The notes: a model not told the origin generated them from the sequence alone. Numbered from the stretch's first letter, positions 50,548 to 58,694 are shown. The stretch is 64,000 nucleotides of DNA from UBA5704 sp036380715 (GCA_036380715.1 DASVEF010000113.1:20516-84515); one strand, 5' to 3'. A program made the numbers and translations.

Positions 50548-50814
50548 GCTCCACGGAGCGGGCCGCCGGCTCCCTGGAGCGAGCGGCGGGTTCCATGGGC
50601 AGGTCCGTCCGCTCCGCGGAGCGAGTCGCTCGCTCCAGGGAACAACCTGCCGGTTCCCGGGGAGCCGGCCGCCTGTTCCCTGGGGACCCGGTCAGGGTTC
50701 CGCGGGACGGGCTTTCCGCTCCGAGGAGCCGCCGGCTCGTTCCCCGGGTCCGAACCGTCCGCTCCAGGGAACCGCCGGTTCGCTCCGCGGAACCGATCGC
50801 CCGCTCCCCGGGTC
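50548..50814. repeat. Array of 13 palindromic boxes spaced 21-22 bp
   Basis: Twelve-base imperfect dyads of the form G[C/T]TCCNNGG[A/G/T][A/G]C centred at about 50553, 50574, 50595, 50616, 50637, 50658, 50680, 50702, 50723, 50744, 50766, 50787 and 50808. Spacing is 21 or 22 bases, two DNA helix turns, so all lie on one face. The sequence between boxes is not conserved. It sits between the histidine kinase start and a small gene. As 21 is a multiple of three, heptapeptide repeats appear in open frames, but no start or ribosome site supports a protein. Confidence 0.85.
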
Positions 50815-50824
50815 CCAACGCCCC

Positions 50825-51103
50825 TCAGACGTCGTAGAGCGCGATGTCCGCCGGCTGTTCCGGGTCCACGTCGATGCGCACGAGACGGACCCGCAGGTGA
50901 TCCGGCAGCGTGGGCGGCTCGTCCAGGTCGGTCCACACCGCGAACCAGCGGCCGGCGATGTGGACGATCTGGAGCCCGGCCTCGTCCGGCGTGTGGCGGA
51001 TCTCCGCGAACGCGATCTCGGCCATCCGTTCGTACAGCCGCCGGCGGACGGCCTCGCTGAACCGCGCGAGGTCGAACCGGAGGGGCTCAGGCATATCGGA
51101 CAT
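50825..51103 (-). CDS. Hypothetical small protein
   Basis: 92 residues: FDLARFSEAVRRRLYERMAE, IAFAEIRHTPDEAGLQIVHI, AGRWFAVWTDLDEPPTLPDH, then VRLVRIDVDPEQPADIALYDV. An alpha-beta protein I do not recognise; length and strand pattern recall small DUFs near toxin systems. ATG 51103. Transcription would run into the palindrome array and the kinase. Confidence 0.55.
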   Translation of the reverse strand: MSDMPEPLRFDLARFSEAVRRRLYERMAEIAFAEIRHTPDEAGLQIVHIAGRWFAVWTDLDEPPTLPDHLRVRLVRIDVDPEQPADIALYDV

Positions 51104-51209
51104 GCGGTTTACCCTCCAACGCGATGCGAAGTTCTCGCCAGCGATAACTTCAGCGAGCGGATTGTTGCAAAATGATCACGCTGAGTCAATACGCCTGTTG
51201 TAGAGTCTA

Positions 51210-51238
51210 TTGATCCTGTGGCGAGTCGATGCTAGGGT
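51210..51238 (+). promoter_or_regulatory. Possible promoter of the paired HTH genes
   Basis: TTGATC (51210-51215), 17-base spacer, TAGGGT (51233-51238). The predicted start is about 51245, two bases before the ATG at 51247, i.e. leaderless or nearly so. Confidence 0.4.
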
Positions 51239-51246
51239 AATCTGTC

Positions 51247-51756
51247 ATGGGAGCCAGGAAAAAGCATGAGAAGTCTGCCCAGGTGCAAACCCGGCAGCTC
51301 CTGGAGCTGGTCCGTTTCCTCGCGCGCACCCTGGGCTACAGCAACGCCGCGCTGGCGCGCAAGGCCGACGTTCCCCTGGCCAGCCTGGTGAGGTACTTCA
51401 AAGGGGAGGGCGAGCCCAAAGTCGAATTCCTCCTCGCCGTCGTCCAGGCCATGGGCCTCGAGGTGCGGGAGTTCTTCGACCTGGCCTATCCCGACCCGTT
51501 AGGCGTCAGCGCCGCCCGCGCCAAGGTCGACCGTATCCTGAGACAGGTCCAGCCAGGCCGGCTCCTGGAGCCGCCGCCTCCGCCGCCCAAGCCGGAGCCG
51601 CTGGTGGACAGGGCCCTCCCCACCCGTGAGGAGATCGAAAAGATGCTGGACCAGCTCCGGATGGATGTGCAGAACATCATGGAGCGAGCGGGAAGGGACC
51701 AGCCGGCCTCTCCCGACCCGCCGCGGCGACTCCACAAGGAAAAGGGTGAGGCTTGA
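51247..51756 (+). CDS. XRE-type helix-turn-helix protein (paralogue 1)
   Basis: 169 residues. HTH at about 18-75: QLLELVRFLARTLGYSNAAL, ARKADVPLASLVRYFKGEGE, FLLAVVQAMGLEVREFFDLA. Then a Pro-rich linker (about 100-115) and a C-terminal helix PTREEIEKMLDQLRMDVQNI. The C-terminal helix is shared with the next gene, suggesting dimerisation. Target unknown. Confidence 0.8.
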   Translation: MGARKKHEKSAQVQTRQLLELVRFLARTLGYSNAALARKADVPLASLVRYFKGEGEPKVEFLLAVVQAMGLEVREFFDLAYPDPLGVSAARAKVDRILRQVQPGRLLEPPPPPPKPEPLVDRALPTREEIEKMLDQLRMDVQNIMERAGRDQPASPDPPRRLHKEKGEA

Positions 51757-52223
51757 GCGGCGGAAGGGACGGCGCGCAACGCAAGGGGCGGGTTCAAGAT
51801 TCTGCCCGGGAACAGTCTCGGCGGCTCATGGAGTGGGTGCTCTTCTTCGCGCACCTCCAGGGGATCACCTTGGCCGAGCTCGCACAGAACGCCGACCTTC
51901 CGCTCGCCACTGTGGAGAGGTGCTTCAAAGCGGAAGGCGATGTCGAGCTCGATCTCCTCATTCTCCTGGTGAGGGGGCTCGGCCTCGAGGTGCGGGAGCT
52001 CTTCGAGCTGGTCTATCCCGGGCCGTCCTACCCCAGCGCAGCTCTCGCCAAGGTCCACCAGATTCTGAAACAGACCCCGCCAGACCGATTGCCGGAGGGT
52101 ATCAACTTGCCGGAGGGTGTCCTCCCCACTCGTGAGGACGTCGAAAAGATGCTGGACCAGTTCCAGAAGGATATCTTGAAGTCGCGGGAGGGGCGGCCTG
52201 ACGAAGAGAACGGCGAGGCCTGA
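51753..52223 (+). CDS. XRE-type helix-turn-helix protein (paralogue 2)
   Basis: 156 residues from TTG 51753 (TTGA overlap with paralogue 1). Same architecture: RLMEWVLFFAHLQGITLAEL, AQNADLPLATVERCFKAEGD, VRGLGLEVRELFELVYPGPS and PTREDVEKMLDQFQKDILKS. Roughly 40 percent alike by eye, so an old tandem duplication. Coupled translation favours a heterodimer (inference). Confidence 0.78.
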   Translation: MSGGRDGAQRKGRVQDSAREQSRRLMEWVLFFAHLQGITLAELAQNADLPLATVERCFKAEGDVELDLLILLVRGLGLEVRELFELVYPGPSYPSAALAKVHQILKQTPPDRLPEGINLPEGVLPTREDVEKMLDQFQKDILKSREGRPDEENGEA

Positions 52224-52259
52224 GCGGCGGCCCGTCGCCGGGACGCAATCTAAACAGGT

Positions 52260-52433
52260 TCAGGAAGTCGGCGCTCGCTCATGGACTTTCTCACGGTCGA
52301 AGCGCCAGCCGCGGGAGTCTCCCTGCGGAGGGTCCGAGAGCGCGAAGAGCTCTTCCATGTCCAGCTCGGCCTGGTTGCGCCGGATGAGACTCTCGAGATA
52401 CTCGCGAATGAGTTGATTCAGGCTCTTGCCCAT
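52260..52433 (-). pseudogene. Truncated ribbon-helix-helix (VapB-type) antitoxin remnant
   Basis: 57 residues from ATG 52433, two bases after the stop of the broken TPR gene. MGKSLNQLIREYLESLIRRN and the ending RGWRFDREKVHER are typical of the second helix and C-terminal tail of RHH/CopG antitoxins, but the DNA-binding first strand and helix that normally precede GKSLN are missing. No PIN toxin follows. Probably a relic, though a short functional peptide is not excluded. Confidence 0.6.
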
Positions 52434-52435
52434 GC

Positions 52436-53354
52436 CTATCGCAGATCCTCCGGCCGAACCTCCAGCTCTCTCTGCCGCAGGTGCTCCACGGTGGCCGCGA
52501 TCAGACCGGGTGTGACCGTGCCCCGCCGGAAGCACTCTTCTAGATAGATCACCGATCCCAGGAACTCACGGTAGATTGCCAGGCCCAGAAAGACCTCGCG
52601 AGCCGCGATCACCTCCTTCTCCGCTTCCTCCATCCTGCCCTGGCTCACGAGGACCATGGCGAGCTCCAGACAAACCAGGGCCCCATAAAAACTCAGCCCC
52701 AGTTCCGCCAGGCCTTTCTTCACGTCGCGGAACGCGATCTCGGCGCTCACCAGTTTCCCCAGACCATAGTTGACCCGCCCTTCAAGGCCGCGGAACCGGA
52801 TCGCGTGCCGAGCGAAGCCGGTCCGACGCACGGTAGGCGTTGGCCAGCTCGCCCTGAGCCCGAGCCCGAAGGTCAGCAATGCGTTGGGCACCGTACCCTC
52901 GCGGATCGAAACTCTGGGCCACCTCGACCGCGACCTCGGCGAGGTGGACCATTTCTCTCGGATCGATGATACGGGCGGCCCAACTTTGCGTGAGGAGCGC
53001 CTCGTAGACGCCGAGTCCGGTCAGAGGCATGCCGCTCACAATGAGAGATCGCGGGCCTCCGCCGGTGGCGAGCAGGGCACAGGCGCGCTGATAGCGGGCG
53101 CGTTCGCGCTGAGAGAGACGCACGATAGCGCGAGCCTGAAGAGGCAACTCCTGCACGATCTCGGGCCCTATGGGGGTCCCGGCCGGCTCGGTGGCCCGCG
53201 TGCCGATTTCTTTGAACAGCTCGGGCGAGAAACCGTCCGCACCCATCCCGGCCTGCTCGCCCGCGGGGACGTCTACTCTCTCCTTCACTAGCGCCTCCTC
53301 AAGAGGCCACGTATTTTCGCACAGCGAGAGCAGGTTGTGCACTCCCCAGCTCAC
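52436..53354 (-). pseudogene. TPR protein gene with internal deletion and frameshift
   Basis: The upstream part (53354 to about 52800) encodes an N-terminal region with QRERARYQRACALLATGGGP and RADLRARAQGELANAYRASD-type ending, a pattern common in TPR regulators of this group. The frame then stops at 52782. The downstream part, in another frame, resumes at GLEGRVNYGLGKLVSAEIAF and runs through TPR-like units to LRQRELEVRPEDLR. Relative to what such proteins look like, about 150 central residues are missing. So it is most likely an internal deletion that broke the frame. Two short proteins could still be made. Confidence 0.65.
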
Positions 53355-53413
53355 TCTGAAGGAGGATAGGGCGGCAGCGTGGGGTCACCACCCCCAGCGG
53401 CCGCCCGGGTGGC

Positions 53414-53689
53414 TCAGCCGTTCGGTTCCCAACCGTGACCCTGGTCCTCCTCGCCGGCCGGCGTGGCCTGCGTCTCGCCGCCCGGGTTGCCCCCCTGATC
53501 CTCGGTCGGCGGAGCCTCGTCCGCCGACCACAGGACGGAGACTCCGCTCTGCCAGAGGCGGGCGAGCCATTCCAGGAGGCTGGCCGGGCTGCGGGTGTCG
53601 GTGGGATGCGCCCAAGCGGCGCCGGGGAGCACGAGCAGGGCCGCGAGGATTCCCGCCGCGATGCGTTGAGAGAGCTTCTGCTGGTTCAT
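53414..53689 (-). CDS. Small exported protein
   Basis: 91 residues from ATG 53689 with GGAGAG upstream. Signal peptide LSQRIAAGILAALLVLPGAA with cleavage after AWA, then PTDTRSPASLLEWLARLWQS and a Gly/Glu-rich tail ending in GHGWEPNG. No cysteine. Not recognised; one of several small secreted proteins in this accessory region. The flanking 53690-53907 holds nothing I can name. Confidence 0.6.
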   Translation of the reverse strand: MNQQKLSQRIAAGILAALLVLPGAAWAHPTDTRSPASLLEWLARLWQSGVSVLWSADEAPPTEDQGGNPGGETQATPAGEEDQGHGWEPNG

Positions 53690-53907
53690 CTCTTTCTCTC
53701 CTCCTCCGCGGAGCGGGTCCCGGACCCCCATGGCCCGGCGGTCCGCGGGCGGCATTCTCAAGGTGCCGAGACCACAGTGTGCCAGGACTTTACGCGGCGC
53801 TTAGGACTTGGCTCAGATGATGAGCGGGCAGAGACCATGACTCCGGGGAACCTGGTGAAAATGCGCTGGCCTGGGAAGGCGAGACGGTGCGCTTTTATGA
53901 GACTCGA

Positions 53908-54357
53908 TTAACGCTTCCGCCGCGCATACCGGTTTAGAAGGTCCTCGCAGGAGGTGATGCTGTGGTTCGCGGACGCGATATGAATTCGCGCCATGAATGC
54001 CTCTCTATGCGCCGCGAGGGTTCGGCGAACCCATTTGATCTTCTTAAGGAAGATGTCCGCCCGCCGCTCGTGAGTCGTCCTCCCGACGAGAACGAACACC
54101 GGTATCCCGTGAGCCACTAAGGAGATTTGCTCCTCTGGATCGTCTTTGAACTGATCCATCGTGATGGCTACCCATCCGAGATTGCCGACATACGGCAACC
54201 AGACCGTATCTTTGGTGCCCGGGGGAAAGTGGTTGCCTAATTCTTCGATCTGGAGACCCGCAACTCTTAAGCGAGCAGTGAAGATCCCGCAGAGGTTCTC
54301 GTCGACAAAGAACGTCGGCTCATGCCGCTGCTCGTTCGTATGAGATCGCGGCTTCAA
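53908..54357 (-). CDS. PIN-like toxin (VapC45 type)
   Basis: 149 residues. FFVDENLCGIFTARLRVAGL near the start carries the D-E-N motif of PIN-like domains, VAITMDQFKDDPEEQISLVA and VFVLVGRTTHERRADIFLKK follow as in the VapC45/DUF5615-like group. Presumed RNase toxin paired with the upstream DUF433 protein, whose gene it overlaps by 38 bases. GC content and codon use are lower than in surrounding genes, suggesting transfer. Confidence 0.78.
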   Translation of the reverse strand: MKPRSHTNEQRHEPTFFVDENLCGIFTARLRVAGLQIEELGNHFPPGTKDTVWLPYVGNLGWVAITMDQFKDDPEEQISLVAHGIPVFVLVGRTTHERRADIFLKKIKWVRRTLAAHREAFMARIHIASANHSITSCEDLLNRYARRKR

Positions 54358-55036
54358 GTTCTTCGGGTTCCAGTCCGTAGTCTTGGGCTACGTCTTGCGG
54401 GTCCTCACCTGCGTCGATCCTACCGGTGATAACCGCAGTGCGGACACCCTTTGACGCCACGATTGGTCGACCGAACGACACCTCGGGGTCGATCAAGATC
54501 AACTGCGGCGAATGCCGCAGAGCATTGATGTCGTAGGATGCTACCGGGAACATCCGATCTGGCAATCCTTCAGGGTTGCGCCTGACTCTTTGGAGAACAG
54601 CGTGTAACAGATGCTTCGCCGCCAGTTGGCCGGAGCGATTCAGGTTGATCAATTGGCCGAAGCGCTCAAGAAACACGTTTCCCGGGGTCGCCTGAAGCTC
54701 GGCGCTTAGCAGCAGCCGCGAAATGCCAAACTCCATCTGAGCGTACTCCAGTGCCTCTCGAACAGCGGCCATTCTCAGCCCGTGATCCACGCGCAACGCC
54801 CGCAAGACATACGCCTCTATGAGGTTGTTGAACGACAGGAGACTCTCAGCCTTGATTAGCGCCGGCCAGTGCTCAATGCCAGTCTTCTTGGGGTAATCGC
54901 GCCCCCGCACCCAGGACCGGAGCGTGGAGCGCGAGATATGCAGGTAGTGTGCCGCGCGCGTTATCGAGTAGCGCGGCTTCTCCTCTGGGGCCATTCCCCC
55001 ATAGAGGAGCCGGAACGATTCCGCTCGGCTGATCAT
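54320..55036 (-). CDS. DUF433-type antitoxin with HTH (VapB45 type)
   Basis: 238 residues. MerR-like HTH near the start (SITRAAHYLHISRSTLRSWV), a middle helical domain (NNLIEAYVLRALRVDHGLRM) and a C-terminal DUF433 domain: LILIDPEVSFGRPIVASKGV, then DAGEDPQDVAQDYGLEPEEL. Standard partner of VapC45-like PIN proteins. Upstream 55037-55080 would hold its promoter. Confidence 0.85.
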   Translation of the reverse strand: MISRAESFRLLYGGMAPEEKPRYSITRAAHYLHISRSTLRSWVRGRDYPKKTGIEHWPALIKAESLLSFNNLIEAYVLRALRVDHGLRMAAVREALEYAQMEFGISRLLLSAELQATPGNVFLERFGQLINLNRSGQLAAKHLLHAVLQRVRRNPEGLPDRMFPVASYDINALRHSPQLILIDPEVSFGRPIVASKGVRTAVITGRIDAGEDPQDVAQDYGLEPEELEAAISYERAAA

Positions 55037-55285
55037 GGCGCTATATGGTATACCTCATTTCTACCTTGGGCGAAAGTCTTTGGTCATCGATATTTAGCCA
55101 GCCTTGCTCGAAACCACTTCAGACTTTGCGTCCCATCCGATCATACGTCCGATTTACGCTTCCGTCAAGCTGGTCCGTATGCCCTTGCGAAGGTGGTTTC
55201 ACCGGAGTGAGGGTCCCTCCGTCCAGCACTCTCATGGGCTCTCCTCCTCGCGGAGCGGGTCCCAGATGGAGCCCGAGGGATGCAG

Positions 55286-55326
55286 GCCCGCGCATGGCTC
55301 AGGCAAGCATGGAGCCATGCGCGGGC
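55286..55326. repeat. 14-bp perfect inverted repeat after the Cys-rich genes
   Basis: GCCCGCGCATGGCT (55286-55299) and AGCCATGCGCGGGC (55313-55326) with a 13-base loop, 17 bases beyond the stop of the gene at 55343. Terminator-like position for the minus strand but without a T-tract. Nothing else is recognisable in 55037-55342. Confidence 0.7.
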
Positions 55327-55342
55327 ACGTAGCGCTCCTGGT

Positions 55343-55603
55343 CTACGAGCACCAGTAGCCGATGTTGTTGAGGTTGCCGGACTTGTAGCAGGTGCTCGTG
55401 CTGGGATTCGTGGTCGTGCCGCAGGCGCGGCACTGCCAGAAGCTCCCCGAGGCATCCCTGTAGACGTCCTTGGCGCCGGCGCAGTTGGGATAGGGGGACC
55501 AGCACCCCTGGTAGGTCCAGCCGGCCGGGGCGGCCTGGGCGGCCAGAACGGTCAAGGCGAGGACCGCCACGATCGCGAAAGCTCGAATCAGATGTCCCTT
55601 CAT
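55343..55603 (-). CDS. Secreted Cys-rich small protein, copy 2
   Basis: 86 residues. Signal peptide MKGHLIRAFAIVAVLALTVL with cleavage after AQA, mature domain beginning APAGWTYQGCWSPYPNCAGA, then FWQCRACGTTTNPSTSTCYK and NNIGYWCS. Six cysteines, one CxxC-like pair (QCRAC), many aromatic and Asn residues: a disulfide-knotted or metal-binding exported peptide. Almost identical to the gene at 55682. Good GGAAGGAGA ribosome site. Family not recognised. Confidence 0.75.
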   Translation of the reverse strand: MKGHLIRAFAIVAVLALTVLAAQAAPAGWTYQGCWSPYPNCAGAKDVYRDASGSFWQCRACGTTTNPSTSTCYKSGNLNNIGYWCS

Positions 55604-55681
55604 CGGTGATCTCCTTCCAAGATTGGGCGGGACGCGGGAAATCGCGCGCCCTCACCTGTGCAAAGTGCCCGCCGCCTGTTC

Positions 55682-55951
55682 CTACGAGGTTACGCCGCAC
55701 CAGTAGCCGATGTTGTTGAGGTTGCCGGACTTGTAGCAGGTGCTGGTGCTGGGGTTCGTGGTCGTGCCGCAGGCGCGGCACTGCCAGAAGCTCCCCGAGG
55801 CATCCGTGTACACGTCCTTGGCGCCTACGCAGTTCGGATAGGGGGACCAGCATCCCTGATAGGTCCAGCCGGCCGGGGCGGCCTGTGCGGCCAGAACGGT
55901 CAGGGCGAGGACCGCCAGGACCGCGAAAGCTCGAATCAGATGTCCCTTCAT
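55682..55951 (-). CDS. Secreted Cys-rich small protein, copy 1
   Basis: 89 residues, differing from the 55343 gene at only a few positions (Ala/Val after PNC, Arg/Thr after DVY) and by a short C-terminal extension GVTS. The 78-base intergenic region between the two copies differs, so duplication covered mainly the gene and its ribosome site. Role unknown; export and six conserved cysteines are the solid facts. Confidence 0.75.
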   Translation of the reverse strand: MKGHLIRAFAVLAVLALTVLAAQAAPAGWTYQGCWSPYPNCVGAKDVYTDASGSFWQCRACGTTTNPSTSTCYKSGNLNNIGYWCGVTS

Positions 55952-56094
55952 TGACGATCTCCTTCAGGTCGACGAGACGCGGGAAATCGCGCCCTCACCT
56001 AGATGGTGCCGGCAGCCTTGGAAAGGGCGCCTCGTTCACCCATAAAGGCGATCCTTGCCTGGAAGGGATGATCCTGGCCGAAGTGACACCCTCG

Positions 56095-56955
56095 TTACTC
56101 CTCCAGCCGTCCCGGGTCGGGCCTCAGGAGCGCCGGGTCCCGTTCCACGGGATTCCCGTCCGGCCGCCGCCAGTAGTCCCGCTGCTTTCGGAAGGGCATC
56201 GCCAGGAGGCGCCAGAAGCGATTGTCCTCGGGCCGGGAGTAGCCCGGCACTCCAATCACGATCTCGGCCTGGGGGACGTTCAGCCGCAGGGTGCGGTGGA
56301 GCGCGTCCCACCACGGAAGCACGACGGAGTAGTTCGAGCTCGTCTCCTCGCGCACCTGCGAATGGTGGATGCCGTGCATGCGCGGGGTCACGAGGACGCG
56401 GTTCAGCCCGCGCTCAAAGCGGATCGGCAGCCGCACGTTGCTGTGATGGAAGAGCGTGTTGAGCTGGAAGGCGATCTCATAGACGGCGTAGACCGGAAGG
56501 GAGGCCCCGATCAGGGTGACCTGGACGATCCGGAAGACTGCGGAGAGGGCCACCTCGCCAAAGTGGAAGCGGAAGCTCGTCGAGACGCCGAGCTCGGGAT
56601 CGCAGTGGTGGACGTTGTGGAAGCGCCACAGGGCGGGGACCTCGTGATTCAGGCGGTGCCAGTAGTAGAAGGCGAGGTCGAGCAGCGCGAAGACCAGCGC
56701 CGCGCGGGCCAGAGGCGGCAGGTCCACGACGTGGGCCAGCCCGAATCTCTGGCGGGTCGACCACCCCAGGGCGCCGGCGAGGGCAGGCTGGACCACGGCG
56801 GCGGACACGGAGAAGGCGAGGGCCGAGACGCCGAGGTTGATGGCCAGCCGGGAGAGGAACGGGCCGGAGCGGGTACGCAAAGGAGCGATCCGCTCTGCGA
56901 TGAGCAGGACAAGGAAGGCGGAGGCGACGATCGCCACAACGGCGCGAAGATCCAT
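56095..56955 (-). CDS. Fatty acid hydroxylase/sterol desaturase family protein
   Basis: 286 residues, four or more membrane helices and the three di-iron histidine boxes: HRLNH (about 97-101), HNVHH (about 110-114) and HGIHHS (about 198-203). Hydroxylates or desaturates a lipid chain in the membrane; substrate unknown. It follows the PQQ-propeller gene by 6 bases, so the two form an operon. Confidence 0.9.
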   Translation of the reverse strand: MDLRAVVAIVASAFLVLLIAERIAPLRTRSGPFLSRLAINLGVSALAFSVSAAVVQPALAGALGWSTRQRFGLAHVVDLPPLARAALVFALLDLAFYYWHRLNHEVPALWRFHNVHHCDPELGVSTSFRFHFGEVALSAVFRIVQVTLIGASLPVYAVYEIAFQLNTLFHHSNVRLPIRFERGLNRVLVTPRMHGIHHSQVREETSSNYSVVLPWWDALHRTLRLNVPQAEIVIGVPGYSRPEDNRFWRLLAMPFRKQRDYWRRPDGNPVERDPALLRPDPGRLEE

Positions 56956-56961
56956 GCCGGC

Positions 56962-58050
56962 CTACGGCAGACGCCCGGGGGTCTCGAAGGCCGAGAGCGC
57001 TCCCCGTACCGTCCCCAGGTAGAGGACCGGCCCCGCGAGGCTGAGGCCGCGCGGAGATCCTTGGACTTTCAGGCTCCAGGCGGGGCTGCCGTCGGACAGC
57101 CGGAGGGCGGAGAGCTCGCCGGGTCCCCCGACGAGGACCGTGTCGCCGGCCACCAGCGGCCGGGGGGTGGTCCATTCGACCGGCGCCGTCCGCTTCCACC
57201 GCATCCCCTTCAGCTCCGCATCGAACGCGGCCAGGGTCGACTCCCCTAACAGGGCCAGGATGGAGTCCCCGGCCGCGGCCAGGGAGTAATAGGGCGCCGC
57301 CTCCAGCTCGATCCGGGCCGTGACGGCCCCGGTCGCGAGGTCCAGCCGGTAGAGGCGGCGGTCGGCGGCGCCGGCGTAGAGGCCGGTTCCGGCCGTCAGG
57401 AGCGCGGAGGTGACGTTGGAGCCGAGGTCGCGCTCCCACAGCACCTTTCCGGACGCCGCCTCCAGGGCGCGGACCTTGCCGTCCGGGCCGGCGAAGAACA
57501 CCCGGCCGTCCGACAGGACGGGAGAACGGCTGTGCCAGCGCGCGTACGGCCGCTCGGCGGGAGCGAACCGCCAAGCCACCCGGCCGCTCGCGAGGTCGAG
57601 GGCGACGAGGTCGCCGGGGGTCGTACCGCCGATGGCGAGCCCGCCGGAGCGCACCAAGTCGGTGTCCTGGCCGCCGACCGGCGTCTTCCAGCGCAGCTCT
57701 CCCGTCTTGCGGTCGAAGGCGTAGACGTAGCCGGCGCCCTGGCCGTCGCTGCCGGTCACGACGAGGTCTTCGGTGACCAGCGGGTTGCCGTGGAACTGCG
57801 CCGGGTCGCCGTCACGGCGGGTGTCGTAGGTCCACCGCGCCTCTCCGGTCGACTGGTCCAGCGCGAAGTAGGTCCCCGAGCAGGACCCCACGTAGACGAG
57901 ATCGCCCGCGACCGCGGGCGAGACGAAGATTCAGCCGCCGGTGTCGACGGTCCAGAGAGGCTGGCCCGGAGCCGGTCCGCTGGCGGGGAGGGGGGCTCCG
58001 AGCATCGAAATCAGAAGCGGAACGATCCTGAGGTGGCGCAGTACGGGCAC
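56962..58050 (-). pseudogene. PQQ-like beta-propeller protein with an in-frame TGA
   Basis: From GTG 58050 (AAGGAGG site) the frame encodes a signal peptide (LRIVPLLISMLGAPLPASG), then PGQPLWTVDTGG, then TGA at 57931-57933, then continues in the same frame as IFVSPAVAGDLVYVGSCSGT and a full set of propeller blades (FALDQSTGEARWTYDTRRDG; YAFDRKTGELRWKTPVGG; VALDLASGRVAWRF; ALEAASGKVLWERDLG). Related proteins read GG-x-hydrophobic-SPAV without interruption. So a nonsense mutation, sequencing error or read-through is likely. The part after the stop has a possible internal start at 57891. Confidence 0.7.
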
Positions 58051-58376
58051 ACAGCCTCCTTTTCTTGCCAATCCTTGCACACCTTTTCTACGGCCGCGCC
58101 AACCAAAACGTTGCGGCGGGCTCGTGGATGGAAGATTTGCGAGGCTTGAAGGTCGCGTGCCGGCAATCCCTTCTTCCGTGAGGACGTAACCAGCGAAGAA
58201 TCTTGATTTTACCCCTAGACAGACGCGCGGTCCTGGTCTACAGTGACGCGAAGTTGTCGTTGTTGAGTTGATCGGATCGGAAACGCAAATATCGTCTGGA
58301 CCGGCGTGAATGGTTCGCGTCTGGGCCAGCCGAACAACCCCAGGCCGAAAGCCTGGATTTTGAGAGGAGAGTCCGT
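58051..58376. other. Intergenic region without a gene
   Basis: 326 bases between divergent genes. A weak TTGATC-N16-TATCGT pair at 58268-58295 could drive the three-gene cassette on the plus strand, with a leader of about 75 bases. No coding sequence or RNA motif was recognised. Confidence 0.4.
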
Positions 58377-58679
58377 ATGGACACGAAGCAGGAAGGTTGC
58401 ACCCCGAAGGACCCGCAGGTTTCGCTCCGCGAGGAGCTGAAGTCGGAGCGGGTGCAGGACCCGGTGACGGCCGAGCCGGTGCTCCGGATCCAGCTCAAGT
58501 CGGAGCGGGTCCAGGAGCCCCTGTTCAGCTCCGGCGAGGCGGGCGCCGCCTTCGCCTATGAGCTGGCCGTCAATCAGCCGCAGCCGGTGACGATCGAGCT
58601 CATCGAGCCGCAGATCGCCATCATCTTTCACGGACGTGCCGATTCCGGCCACGTCAACAACCCGGCGGAGGCCGGGTAG
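58377..58679 (+). CDS. Hypothetical protein, cassette gene 1
   Basis: 100 residues. Contains an internal repeat: REELKSERVQDPV (about 18-30) and RIQLKSERVQEPL (about 37-49), then a beta-rich part with FAYELAVNQPQPVTIELIEP. Strong GAGGAGAG ribosome site. Not recognised. First of three small genes in a row ending at a strong terminator. Confidence 0.6.
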   Translation: MDTKQEGCTPKDPQVSLREELKSERVQDPVTAEPVLRIQLKSERVQEPLFSSGEAGAAFAYELAVNQPQPVTIELIEPQIAIIFHGRADSGHVNNPAEAG

Positions 58680-58694
58680 AAAGGAGAGAGTGTC

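Noticed and set aside
50548..50814. CRISPR array or simple minisatellite
   Set aside because: Period of 21-22 bases with short degenerate dyads and variable linkers; no room for repeat-spacer structure.
47817..50837. 1006-codon open frame on the plus strand opposite the histidine kinase
   Set aside because: Antisense shadow of a full-length kinase; the composition and lack of motifs show it is a by-product of GC-rich codons.
55165..55455. 96-codon minus-strand frame overlapping the end of the Cys-rich gene
   Set aside because: It overlaps a well-supported exported protein in another frame and covers the 14-bp hairpin; Ala/Arg-rich composition without motifs.
57931..57933. Selenocysteine codon in the PQQ-propeller gene
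   Set aside because: No redox motif at this place, the position in relatives is a structural residue, and no clear hairpin follows at the right distance.
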